NCBI GenBank assembly: GCA_023052935.1
Contig: CM041294.1
Span: 153,024,399 to 153,088,398 of the forward strand
Source of the DNA: Piezodorus guildinii
Taxonomy: Eukaryota > Arthropoda > Insecta > Hemiptera > Pentatomidae
Reading direction: 5' to 3'
Length of the DNA stretch: 64,000 nucleotides
Every line of letters begins with the position of its first letter. Position 1 is the first letter of the stretch. Of this stretch, positions 33,216-42,900 are shown one piece after another. The position numbers and the translations under genes were made by a program. The notes beneath the pieces were generated by a model. The model made no database searches, was not told where the DNA came from, and worked only from the letters and a program-made list of their open reading frames with translations.

Positions 33216-34278
33216 TCTATACTAATATTATAAAGCTGAAGAGTTTGTTTGTTTGTTTGAACGCGCTAATCTCAAAAACTACTGGTTTGAATTGAAAAAT
33301 TCTTTTTGTGTTGGATAGTCCATTTATCGGGGAAGGCTATAGGCTATATATTATCACGCTGCGACCAATAGGAGTGAAGAATCAGTGGAAAATGTAAAAA
33401 AAAAACGGAGGCAATTGACTTCGCATCCCAATGATTCAAAATGATTAACCTTTAAATTTTAAAATAATATAATTTTCCGTTGAATTATATTTTGTCGTAA
33501 CAATTAATAAATCACAGGGGATAGGAATCGATTTGCGTCAAGAATGCTTTTCACACTGCCAACTACAGTGAGCGTCAAAAGTATTCGGAATCCCTATTTC
33601 TTTTCATTTAATAATTATATTTCACAATTATTAATTTATTAATCCTTTTTAATTCATAAATCTTTAAAAGAGACTTCCATAAAGCAAAATCACGAACCAG
33701 ATAACCGAAATTTTTATTTTTATTTTTTTTAGATTGAACAATTAATTTTGTAAAATTACCAGATCATTCAGTGTCAAAAGTATTCGGAAATCGTTTTGTT
33801 GTTCAAATCGGAAATCCTATTGTTTAATGGTTTCAAATGTTCGAATTCTCACTAAATTCTAAATCGGAAACCACTTAATTCCGAATACTTTTGACACTCT
33901 AATTTTTATATTTTTCGTAAATTAACGTTGAAACCGTTAAATATAAAATGACTATTGTCGTGATTTTTAGGTTCGTCTAATGTATACCTTCCTCTTAACT
34001 TATAAAGTGAGTAACAGCTCTTTAAAAACAGAAATAATAACTCAAAAGCAAGTAAATTACATAATAATAGTGAATTCCGAATACTTTCAGACCTCACTGT
34101 ATATGTCGCATTGTCAAGATCGGGTTGCCGAGATAATCAGTACATTCTTCTGCTACAAGAGAATAAAACTAAAAATATCATTTAGGATGAAGTTCTTTAA
34201 AATATTTTCTTTTAAAACGGCTAAATTCCGATCATAATAACAGAAATTTGCGCGGACGAAGTCGCTGGTAATAGCTAG
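33216..34278 (+). mobile_element. Helitron, second of a tandem pair
   Basis: Starts TCTATACTAATATTATAAAG directly after CTAG of the first copy and ends GCGGACGAAGTCGC, TGGTAATAGCTAG before TT. The body parallels the first copy, including the helicase end (GGGGATAGGAATCGATTTGC, then GTCAAGATCGGGTTGC after the nested MITE). The host sequence is interrupted by a TA-flanked MITE at 33566-34099. Confidence 0.85.
33566..34099. mobile_element. Tc1/mariner-type MITE in Helitron, with nested TIRs
   Basis: Begins CAGTGAGCGTCAAAAGTATT and ends AATACTTTCAGACCTCACTG, flanked by TA on both sides. Removing it and one TA gives CAACTATATGTCGC, matching CAACTATATTTCGC of the sister Helitron. A second inverted pair lies inside: AGTGTCAAAAGTATTCGGAA at about 33770-33789, and its complement at about 33879-33898. 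No transposase frame. Confidence 0.8.
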
Positions 34279-34299
34279 TTTAATTTAAAGTTGTTGGTA

Positions 34300-34590
34300 G
34301 GTCCAACATTTCGTGCAGCTGTTCAGTTTTACCTTTTTAAACGTAGTTGAACGGGTCATGAGCATCGTGTTTTGAAATCTCTGAAGGTGTTTCGGTTGAG
34401 TGAGTAAACAGTGGCGCCACCAAACACCATACCTCAGAGCAGAACGTAAGATGGCTTTTATAGACTAAGAGTTTTAGTCTTAGTGAGAGAGCTGGGGATG
34501 TTAGGAGGTGTTGAAGTTGATATGACTTGGTTCTTACCCTTCTTGTTTTGTTATAAACATGGGCAGAAAGCTTTATATACCGATCCATTT
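34300..34590 (-). pseudogene. R1-like LINE RT C-terminal fragment
   Basis: Minus strand: RTKSYQLQHLLTSPALSLRL, KLLVYKSHL, then LCSEVWCLVAPLFTHSTETP. Compare the R1-like copy at 45479-46195: SKSHRLCHLLTSPQLSQRL, RLQIYKANIRPTLLHGALLL. Same region of the thumb; truncated on both sides. Confidence 0.55.
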
Positions 34591-34639
34591 TTTAAAAATT
34601 GAAATATCTTTAATACCCTAGACTAAAAGAATATTATTT

Positions 34640-34937
34640 ACGAGATAATGATGTGTCTTCATATGAACTCTATTATGAATCGTATCGATTTTTTTATTTA
34701 TTTTTTTTTTATTTATTTATTTTTATTTTTTTATTTTTTTTTTTTTATTTTATTTTTTTTTTTACATTGGCATATATACTAACCTGTTTTTATTCAAACT
34801 CTATTCTGAATTTTCATTATTTGATATTCCATATTCCTTACCTAACTTTGTAAAATATTTAAACCTATCTTAACTCTTTAAATTTAATATAAAACTCATA
34901 GAATTTTAGAGTTTAGGTTTTACTATGGGAACTTATT
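34640..34937 (+). repeat. Repeat B copy
   Basis: Contains 'gtcttcatatgaactctatt', a T/A low-complexity stretch (34690-34770), 'attccttacctaactttg' and 'gagtttaggttttactatg'. Ends exactly where a HINE-like copy starts with ATCTGGTGCG. Confidence 0.6.
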
Positions 34938-35830
34938 AAAAAAATCTGGTGCGGGCAACACACGACTTTCACTTACCTCGATTTTCAAAATCAATGTAAG
35001 AATTTTCAAATACAGTTGGAGATAAAAATACGTGAAACTATTAAGGAATTAATCTAATTGAATTTATATAGAAACATGTGTTTTATTAAAAAATCTATTA
35101 TATTATTTTCTAAAATAATCAGTTAGTTTTATCTTCTTCTCATCACTCTTTATTAACTTCTAAAAGCTTGTGTATGAGATGATATTTTTTCTAAAATCTT
35201 TAGCTTTCCAACGGTATATTATACATGTATATTACTGCTCTTATGTTCAAAAACGAAAAATTTCATTAAAAATATATTTTTTCTGTTTTCTCCTTTAGTT
35301 GGGTATCGAATTTATTCAATTTATATATTTACCAGTTTTTCATCAGCGTTAACAAGATAATCTAGTTATTATTATTGAATATAAAAAATTATAGGTACTT
35401 TAGGGGAAGAAAATTTAAAATATCGGCATTTAAGCCCTGTCATACCATTTTTATCCAAATAAAACCTACATGATATTAAAGCCCATTAAATTTTACATCG
35501 ATATAGCGAGTTTAATCAAAATCGTCGGAACCGTTTTTGAGAAAATCGAAAAAAGGTGCAAAATGCATGGTATAAAGTGCCTCTTCTGGTAGGCTCATTT
35601 TGATGAAAAAAGTTTTGTCACGTCTCGGGCATATAGTTGTCTTAAATATGAAATTTCAGTTTCATAGGACTTACCGTTTCCGCCCGGGAGTTACCACACA
35701 CACACACACACAGACACACACACACACACACACACAGGGGACCCTAAAACGTGTATTTCCGTTGAAAACTGGAATTCGAAAATTTTCACGATCGCAATAC
35801 TTCCCCTTACTATATATAGTAAGTGAAAGT
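34938..35830 (+). mobile_element. HINE-like repeat, complete copy, tandem unit 1
   Basis: Starts AAAATCTGGTGCGGGCAACA and ACTTTCACTTACC; ends with an expanded (CA)n run at 35694-35736 and the terminal hairpin GTAAGTGAAAGTAA at about 35817-35832. The copy continues without spacer into a second unit. Confidence 0.75.
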
Positions 35831-36627
35831 AATAAATTAAATTGAATTTATATAGAAACATGTGTTTTATTAAAAAATCTATTGCATTATTATCTAAAAT
35901 AATCAGTTAGTTTTATGTTCATTTCATGACTCTCTATTAACTTTTAAAAGCTTGTGTATGAGATGATAATTTTTCTAAAATCTTTAGCTTTCCAACGGTA
36001 TATCATACATGTATATTACTGCTCTTATGTTCAAAAACGAAAAATTGCATTAAAAAAATATTTTTTCTGTTTTCTCCTTTAGTTGGGTATCGAGTTTATT
36101 CAATTTATATATTTACCTGTTTTTCATCAGCGTTAACAAGATAATTTAGTTATTATTATTGAATCTACAAAATTAAAGGTACTTTAGGAAAAGAAAATTA
36201 AAATATCGGCATTTAAGCCTTGTCAGACCATTTTTATCTAAATAAAACCAACATGATATTAAAGCCCATTAAATTTTACATCGATATAGCGAGTTTAATC
36301 AAAATCGTCGGAACCGTTTTTGAGAAAATCGAAAAAAGGTGCAAAATGCATGGTATAAAGTGCCTCTTCTGGTAGGCTCATTTTGATGAAAAAAGTTTTG
36401 TCACGTCTCGGGCGTATAGTTGTCTTAAATATGAAATTTCAGTTTCATAGGACTTACCGTTTCCGCCCGGGAGCTACCACACACAGACACACACACAGAG
36501 ACCTTTTTGCGGGACTTGGTTATTTGGACTCAGGGGACCCTAAAACGTGTATTTCCGTTGAAAACTGGAATTCGAAAATTATCACGATCGCAATACTTCC
36601 CCTTACTATATATAGTAAGTGAAAGTA
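35831..36627 (+). mobile_element. HINE-like repeat, tandem unit 2, headless
   Basis: Lacks the ATCTGG head and about 100 bp; begins at the position equivalent to 'aattgaatttatatagaaac' and runs to the hairpin end CTTACTATATATAGTAAG, TGAAAGTAA. Very similar to unit 1 in the body. Confidence 0.75.
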
Positions 36628-37500
36628 ATATATAATTAAAAAAACTATAATATCCAAAAATGTTTAAAAAGAGTCAATTAAGAAAAAATAATTCCGTTGA
36701 CAACGAGCAATATTACTGGCTGCTAATATCAAAAAATTTCACAATAAAAAAAAATAAAAACGTGTCTGGTATAATAACATTTTCCTTTTTAAATTCAACA
36801 TTGATAATTATTAAAAGGAGTATACTAGACATCATGTTTGGCAGCCGAATTAAGTTAAGTTAAAAAACAACTGAATATAAAAAACAAAATTTGCTGTTAT
36901 GACAAAATTAAAGAATATATTATTGTATGAAGATTAGCAAAATTTACTAAATGGCGTACGTAAACCTAATGGAGAATATTTTCATTGCTTCTTATGTGAG
37001 TTTCTTGAGGTACGTTATGTGCCTGAATATTTCCGGTTTCCCACCACCATTTAGGCACATACCTTATGAAGACGGAAAAATTGAACTCCAGGCTTGAAGT
37101 TTTTATAGCCAGTTCTTCATCACTTTCGCAGCAATCACCGGCTTCCAGGAGATAGCTTAAAGTAGCAATCCAAGCACGTGAAGTGTTTAATATTTGCATC
37201 CGGCAGCCCCACACAATCCGGATGGTACACCCTCCGAAAGGTTTTGCACATCATGCTGTATTTGCTCTTTCTCTTGCAGTTCTCAGGAGGACAGGGCTGG
37301 TTCGGAGGAATGGGGTCGAACTTCTTGAGAGGGTTCATTGGTACCTCTGTAGGTGTGGGCGGTCGACTTCGGTCTCGCACAAATCTTGTTATCTTGGCTA
37401 AGGCTAGAGATACTTTGATATTTACTTCCTCGGAAGATACATATATATATAGGCAAATCTTTTACCTGAAAAAGGTGCAAGTGCCCCTCCACTCCAAGAT
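36628..37500 (-). repeat. PHD-gene-bearing dispersed unit, copy 3
   Basis: The left half (36640-36900) matches 570-830 and 8080-8290 and the right half carries the PHD-like gene exon 2 and intron. The left boundary coincides with the end of the HINE-like tandem pair. Confidence 0.65.
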
Positions 37501-37712
37501 TGGGATTCAAAGATGAGATCATCCACTTCTTCACTAGTGGGTAAAATGAAGCCACTCTCATGTCCCTTGTCCAAAGGGTGGGATGTAAAAAACAAATCAA
37601 GTTCATCGAGGTCACAGTGGATGTCTGATTCGTCTCTCTTATTCTTAGGAGAAAGAGAGAGAGGGTTTTTTACCTTTTTAGATTTTGATGCTCTGAGACT
37701 ATGGAGTCTCAT
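37135..37712 (-). CDS. PHD-like zinc-finger protein, two exons
   Basis: Minus strand. Exon 1 is 37712-37466 (ATG; 82 codons plus one base) and exon 2 is 37397-37135 (two bases, 86 codons, TGA). Donor TTTTTCAG|GTAAAAG and acceptor CCTTAG|CCAAG keep the frame, giving a predicted 169-aa protein without internal stop. An alternative acceptor 6 nt upstream is also in frame. Residues 1-30 are basic (ASKSKKVKNPL). Residues 30-75 are acidic (DLDELDLFF, EEVDDLIFES). Residues from about 115 form a finger C-x4-C-x9-C-x2-[F]-x4-H-x2-C-x12-C-x2-C. The fourth ligand is Phe where copy 1 has Cys, which may weaken zinc binding. The protein ends CLDCYFKLSPGSR. I do not recognise the family; chromatin-reader or retroelement-derived origins are both possible. 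Expression is not shown. Confidence 0.55.
37398..37465 (-). other. 68-bp intron of PHD-like gene
   Basis: GT at 37465-37464 and AG at 37399-37398 on the minus strand. Phase 1 on both sides. Boundaries match those at 1188-1265 in copy 1. Length is near the usual minimum for insect introns. Confidence 0.55.
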
Positions 37713-37829
37713 ATTAATGGATTAATATACAGATAGTAAGAAATCAAAATATCTGATGAATGTAGGTAGGTTCAGTACCTTAGTTCGTAGTGCATATTCA
37801 CAATATTCTACGAAGTCGGAAGAAGTCAA

Positions 37830-38110
37830 CTCCTGGTTTGAGGATTCCATAGCCAGTTCTTCATCAGCTTCGCAGCAACTACCCGCTTCATGGAGACAGC
37901 CTGGGGTAGCAATCCAAATAAAGTAATTATTATAAGGTAGTAATCAATTAAAATTTGCATTCGGCAACCCCACACAATCCGGATGGTACACTCTCCGACA
38001 GGTTTTGCACATCATGCTGAATTTGATCTTCCTCTTACAGTTCTCCCTAGGACAGGGCTAGAATCCGAAGATCTTTCACTATCAACGTTTATATTGACTC
38101 TTTTGGTCTT
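37830..38110 (-). pseudogene. PHD-like module joined to array unit 4, broken
   Basis: Minus strand: PCPRENCKRKIKFSMMCKTC, RRVYHPDCVGLPNANFN, then a stop after loss of the CLDC end. Further on, in another frame, CLHEAGSCCEADEELAMESS resembles the 37 kb region past its stop. Upstream it continues into EELDLQIVVRPKES, the junction motif of the zinc-ribbon array, so the two finger types meet here in one unit. Confidence 0.45.
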
Positions 38111-38374
38111 ACGACAATCTGCAGGTCCAGTTCTTCAGGTATTATAAGCCGGAGAGCTTTGCTTTCAACTTTCTGCAAGCAGCAGGAGCAAAGGTTTGGA
38201 CGCTGGTTGGTGCTCAGAAGGTCTTCCACGGTATGGAGGAAGTATGGTATTCTGCAGCGGGACCACTCGGGCTACAGCAGGCGATATATCAGCGATAGCA
38301 GGTCGTAAGGTAGATAGAGTTGAAGCCCTTTCACTTGGACAGCTCATGTTGACCCTTTGAGACTCTACACACAA
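38110..38374 (-). pseudogene. Zinc-ribbon array unit 3
   Basis: Reads ESQRVNMSCPSERASTLST in one frame and, after a shift, SRCRIPYFLHTVEDL and STNQRPNLCSCC with EELDLQI. This parallels QRVNMSC...CSRCELRYYPHTLEDL...CFSC...PEELD of the copies at 56.0 and 60.8 kb. At least one frameshift. Confidence 0.5.
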
Positions 38375-38599
38375 TTAGTTCCAATCCCTAAAACAGAAAA
38401 ATGAATTACATTAGTAATATAAAATACCATAGTACAATGATAAATGTATTAATACCAAAATGTATTGTTGATTAATTGATCAAATACAAAAAAAAATTAT
38501 GAAATTAGTTACTTTAAAAAAAAAATAAAAATTTTAACAACGTAGCGAAACTAATTCATTACATTCACTAATAAAGTACATTCTCTACTCATAAATGAA

Positions 38600-38956
38600 A
38601 AAATAATTCTTAATTTATTTTGATTAGATCAATAATTATATAATTTTGGCCACTAAATCGTGATTTTTCCCCAAAGTGCGGCTGAGGGAAGCAATACAAC
38701 TTCTTTTGGTTGTATTGCAGCAGATACAGAGCCTTAACTAGCGTCTGTCTGCAGGTAGGTGGCGAGTATCGGGTTCGTACGGCACCCTGCAGTGGGTGCA
38801 CTCGATGGTGTCATTCGGCACTACAGCAGGCGGTATATCCTCAAGAGCAGGTTTTGCTATAGCCTTTGGTCGTGAGGAAGATGGAGCAGAAGCTCTTTCA
38901 CTATCACAGATAATGTTGACACTATGGTTTTGTAGGTCAGCATGCAGCGGGAGCAC
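38600..38956 (-). pseudogene. Zinc-ribbon array unit 2
   Basis: One open frame contains CDSERASAPSSSRPKAIAK, PALEDIPPAVVPNDTIECTH and CRVPYEPDTRHLPADRR before a stop, then LRLCICCNTTKRS. The C-x2-C ... C-x2-C pattern fits the same ribbon. On the 5' side an extra C-SRC-type piece (AAPTAECSRCMLTYKT) points to another partial unit. Confidence 0.45.
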
Positions 38957-39029
38957 TCGGCAGTGGGCGCGGCATTTCTCAGCTCGGTCTCCGCTCTGGT
39001 TCTAAGGCTGAGGCAGCCATAGGTCTTTT

Positions 39030-39180
39030 AATCTCCAAGCAACAGAAACAGAGTTTGAACTGACGGCAACATTAATGTATGGTAGGGCACCATGCAGCGG
39101 GAGCACTCGGCAGTCGGCACGTCATTCCTACGCTCGGTCGCCAAAAGTACGGGCCCGACTATGGTTATTAGTTAAGATTT
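39030..39180 (-). pseudogene. Partial zinc-ribbon array unit
   Basis: Minus strand contains VPTAECSRCMVPYHTLM with VQTLFLLLGD, then further pieces. It is a fragment between units 1 and 2, showing that the CSRC box has been duplicated more often than the whole unit. Confidence 0.35.
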
Positions 39181-39209
39181 CTTCAATTTTCTAGATTAAA
39201 AGATCAGAA

Positions 39210-39560
39210 CAACCTACAGGTCCAGTTCTTCAGGTTTTAGAGACCGTAGAACATGGCTTTTAATATTTTGCATGCAGATGAAGCACTAAGCCGCTTGCTG
39301 GTGCTGTAGGTAATATGACAGCCATGGCGGGAACACTCGGCAGAGAATTTGGGACTACAGTTGATAATATATCAACCGGAGCAGGTTGTGCTATAGCTCC
39401 TGGTCGTTAAGTCGATGGAGCCAAAGATCTTTCCCTATCACAGTTCATTTTGACTCTTTGAGGTTCTACGGCAACCTGCAAGTCCATTTCTTCAGGTTTT
39501 AGAGACCTGGTGTGAGACGCTGGCTGGTGCTCAGATGGTATTCCAACGTACGGAGGAGTC
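39210..39560 (-). pseudogene. Zinc-ribbon array unit 1
   Basis: Minus strand: PEEMDLQVAVEPQRVKMNCD, RERSLAPST, a stop, RPGAIAQPAPVDI. In a second frame AECSRHGCHIT, then LKAMFYGL and PEELDLQ at its end. Same order as units 2-4, with the second ribbon Cys decayed. Confidence 0.4.
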
Positions 39561-40034
39561 TCTAACGGAAGATATTATCAGATCATATTTCTATTTGATG
39601 TCCTTACTGAGTAGTATCTCTAGCAACTTTACAATAGAAAATACCACGAAGCGATGAATATATTTATTTAAATTTTATAAATAAGATATTCATCATATGT
39701 AAATATATAAGGGACGAATTCGGTCAGTTGGCGAGTAGCTTTGATAATTAATTTTCCTCATTTGATTACTTCGATACGTGCCCAAATTTACACTAGAATC
39801 GGAAACAGACATTAATATTCCTAACTGATCTTTCCTAATTTTCCACGCATGCATGACTCAACTACAAATTTATTATTGGTAGTATGTTATTTAATTTTTT
39901 TAATCATTTTATTGGTATTTACAACTGTTTTAACAAAAAACACATCAAGTAAATGTGATGTGTTATATAATACAATGACATGATATACATGTAGAGAAGC
40001 TGCTATTGGAAGCACTCTAAAAATATTCTAAACT
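39561..40034. other. Unassigned AT-rich spacer
   Basis: No motif recognised between the zinc-ribbon array and the antisense LINE end. Confidence 0.4.
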
Positions 40035-40320
40035 AGAAGATCCCGGGGCCATTTCCTTTTCAGGCACCTCGGAGGATTATCCTAAATTGAAGAGGAAGAA
40101 AGGATTGAAACTAGTGGGTTAGAGTGCGAATGGAGTTTGTCATGAAAGGATTGATACCTGGTCCGGGCCAAATCAGTAACATAGGAAACATTAAGGTCTT
40201 TATGGATAAGTTTATTCGTGACAAAGTAAGGAGCGTTGAGGATTTTACGAAGGATTTTGGAATGTAAGGATTGGATGCGGGAATTGAAAATAATAAACCA
40301 AAAATATTTACTGCGTGTAA
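40035..40320 (-). pseudogene. Jockey-type LINE ORF2 C-terminus
   Basis: Minus strand: SRIQSLHSKILRKILNAPYF, VTNKLIHKDLNVSYVTDLA, RYQSFHDKLHSHSNPL, a stop, then NPPRCLKRKWPRDL. The intact Jockey ORF2 ends with RRIQSFQSKVLRTIVNAPYY, VTNKTLHNDLNIP and RRLKRQWPRDLL. Clear relative, 5'-truncated. Confidence 0.7.
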
Positions 40321-40559
40321 GTATCAGGACTGTGTCACTATTTATTTTTCTTTCCTTATGATTTTCACTCACATAATGCAAATAAAATTTCCTTATTCCA
40401 GAACAACTTACATTTTATCTTTATCAGCAAAAATAACCGAGCTATTAGGTAATCACATCTATTATAAGTTGTCGTTTGACCATATAAGATGATTTTTTTT
40501 TTTTTTCAGTTTGTTCACCGTGTTGTCTTGATTTTTTCGATTTATTTCTATCTTACTCC

Positions 40560-40685
40560 CATTAAAAAATCCTTGGACCACCTGCGGGTTTGCACCCGTG
40601 ACCTATTACAAATGTAAAATGTAGGGAAGTTTCAGATTTTAGCAAATAAAATTGATGTTTGACCACTGTGCTCGCCAACCGTGTC
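40560..40685 (-). mobile_element. Possible second SINE family, tRNA-like head
   Basis: Minus strand: GTTGGCGAGCACAGTGGTCA resembles a box A region, and GGTCACGGGTGCAAACCCGC resembles a T-arm with stem CGGG/CCCG. GCAGGTGGTCCAAGGATTTT then follows, the block shared with 25370-25400. Suggests a tRNA-derived SINE with its head here and its body at 25.2-25.5 kb. Confidence 0.4.
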
Positions 40686-40871
40686 AAAAAATTAATTAGT
40701 TTTATAATTTTTTCTTATATTTATTTCCGTATTCTGGGAGCCCAAAGGTTAAATATGGACATGTTTCGGAATTTTGTCCACCTAATTCACCCACAAGAAA
40801 ACTTTTATTTTTAAATCTGTTTGCAAGCTCCCAGTAATCTTTTAAGTTAATTACTGTTTCTAATTCCTTTA

Positions 40872-41156
40872 GGGGAGCCCGTGGCTGAGTGGGTAGCGCG
40901 TTAGTCTCGCACGTCAAAGATTGTGAGTTCGAATCCCAGTACGGTGAGACTTTAATAAGCGTATAATTAAATGGAGATCCAGTCACAGCCTCTCCCCAGG
41001 GTATGCAAGACCCGTCAGCCTACTGGCGGTCACTTACAAAAATATGCGTAGGGAGTGATGATCCTACCCAATAAAATTTGATCGAGAAATATGGTGAGGA
41101 GATTACACCACGCGGCCAATGGCCTATAAGGTCTATTGCGCCAATGAAAAAAAAAA
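40872..41156 (+). mobile_element. tRNA-derived SINE, full-length
   Basis: The head GGGGAGCCCGTGGCTGAGTG holds a box A (TGGCTGAGTGG, 40882-40892) and the box B GAGTTCGAATCCC lies at 40925-40937, spaced as in a tRNA gene. The tRNA-like part ends near 40945 without a CCA-type acceptor stem match. A unique body of about 200 bp follows (GACCCGTCAGCC, GCGTAGGGAGTGATGA) and ends TTGCGCCAATG plus an A tail (41146-41156). The same body at 24050-24241 proves it is a repeat and not a tRNA gene. No clear target duplication. Confidence 0.8.
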
Positions 41157-41189
41157 TATTTACAGCATTATTATGATATTCTTTACTTT

Positions 41190-42020
41190 TTATCAAACAC
41201 AAAGCTTTGAACTTTTGATTTTGATTTATATATTCTATTATATCATCTAAGAAATGGAACTTTATAAATTTATTTAAAAGCTTAACTGATTGTCTCCTCT
41301 TCTATCAACATTCACCATCAAACCATTAATTTTACTCTCTTGAAACGGTCATTAAAGTTAATTTTAACATTTGCGTAAATCGATATAATATTTATTAGCT
41401 AGGTATAATTAGATTTCTGTTACCAACTCGGTCACTGGCTGATTTTCATTTTTATTGACCATATTTCTCTCGAGTTTTCTTAACTCAAACAATACTTTTG
41501 AAGTACCTCTTATACTAATTCTGGTGCTGAAAACGTTTTGTTGCTAAAATGCAAATAAATATTTATTGTGGATGAAAGTAGGGAACTTTAGGAATCAATG
41601 AAAAGAAAATACATATTTTCAACAAAAAAAATAATTGGATATTTTCTATATATTAAAACCTAAAAAAGCATCAAGGTGAAATTTAACCTAATCAAGGAGT
41701 AAAAAAAAAAATATATATATATTTATATATAATAATAATATATATTTATATATAATAATATATATATATACATATATAAAACTTATTTAATTTTATTTGA
41801 AAAAACATGTAATTGTCATGAAATCGATCCTGAGACTCTTAGCTCAAAATATATATATTATTATGTTGAAATTTTTACATTTGAACCATCAATTTATTGT
41901 TAATTAATATATACAAATACCATAAAAAATTTTAATATTTTTTTTTATTATTATTATTGTTTTCTTATTCGCAACTGCGTTGCTTTGCATCCAGCGAATG
42001 TGTGGTATTATTTTTCTCTT
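41190..42020. other. AT-rich region, no gene
   Basis: No coding motif. Contains AT/TA microsatellite-like sequence at about 41708-41780. Confidence 0.5.
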
Positions 42021-42024
42021 GATC

Positions 42025-42255
42025 AGCGTCCTGAATTTTCAGTATAAAAGATCTCTCGGCCATCGTCTATTAAGTCTTCTTTGGGTCTGTCCTGGTAACA
42101 GTGAAAAAAAAAGGGAAGAAACAAGTTGATTTGGATGATGATGTGTCGAAAAATCAAACGTGTTATATTTTTCCTGAATGTAAGATTTACTCTTGGGATG
42201 TTTATGTCGTTGTGTATCGTGTGATTCGAAACATACCATGCTGCGTGAACAATTT
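42025..42255 (-). pseudogene. Jockey-type LINE ORF2 C-terminal relic
   Basis: Combining two frames on the minus strand gives HTIHNDINIPRV, then YIQEKYNTFDFSTHHHPNQL and RRLNRRWPRDLLY, the usual Jockey C-terminus (compare LKRQWPRDLL at 54455-54488). It ends just where a small HINE-like copy begins. Confidence 0.55.
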
Positions 42256-42257
42256 TT

Positions 42258-42430
42258 ACTTTCACTTACTATATATAGTAAGGGGAAGTATTGCGATCGT
42301 GAAAATTTTCGAATTTTAGTTTTTAACGGAAATACGTTTTTAGGGTCTCTAACTGTATTTAAAAATTCTGTAATCGATGTTAACAACGGCGGTAAGTGAA
42401 AGTCATGTGTTGCCCGCACCATATTTTTTT
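42258..42430 (-). mobile_element. Minimal HINE-like element, about 173 bp
   Basis: Has the hairpin end ACTTTCACTTACTATATATA, about 100 bp of the adjoining body, then jumps at TTTAGGGTCTCTAACTG to the other end (AACAACGGCGGTAAGTGAAAG, TGTTGCCCGCACC). About 700 bp of body are missing; both terminal structures are kept. Confidence 0.7.
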
Positions 42431-42790
42431 TTTTACTTCATCTTTAGATTTTCTACGAAATTTTTTAATTAATTTATTAACTTTAATAGCATGTCTTGGA
42501 AAGATTTGCATGTCAGGAGTCATAGCGTTAAAATCGCCGATCAAATAAAATTCAAATAACTTTTCTGCATTAGAGTATTATGTAAATAATTTAAGACTCT
42601 TTCCCGGTCGTTAAGATAATCGGGTAGGTACTACATAAACATATCCAATGTCCGCTGCAAGTCTTATTAGGTCTAATCCCATCAACTGTACAAACTCCGT
42701 CCAATAATTCCCTACGAATTAACAATATATTTTTTTCTATTCTTGAAGCATATATCCATTTCAATTAATAATATGGAAAATATTTTTTGT
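42431..42790 (-). pseudogene. LINE endonuclease relic
   Basis: Minus strand, mixed frames: IRLAADIGYVYVVPTRLS, then FEFYLIGDFNAMTPDMQIF with PRHAIKVNKLIKKF. GDFNA is the fourth conserved box of APE-type LINE endonucleases and is preceded by the usual YVVY-like line. The rest is decayed. Confidence 0.45.
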
Positions 42791-42807
42791 ATTTAGAAGC
42801 GTTTTTA

Positions 42808-42900
42808 CTTTCACTTACCTATGTATGAAATACACTCCAAGGGAACGTGAAACTTTTCAAATTCCACTTTTGAATGAATTTTAAGACAGTATATATATAT
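42808..42900 (-). mobile_element. HINE-like hairpin-end fragment
   Basis: ACTTTCACTTACCTATGTAT followed by a diverged 'gaacgtgaaacttttcaaatt' block. Lies directly left of repeat B and the zinc-ribbon chimera. Confidence 0.45.

Noticed and set aside
35600..36622. ORFs with Thr-His repeats shared by HINE-like copies (MMKKVLSRLG...)
   Set aside because: They recur because the repeat recurs; the His-Thr run is the (CA)n microsatellite, and the frame is interrupted differently in each copy.
40882..40945. Functional tRNA gene
   Set aside because: Box A and B are good, but no acceptor-stem pairing closes it and a conserved 200-bp body with A tail follows, with a second copy at 24 kb; it is a SINE head.
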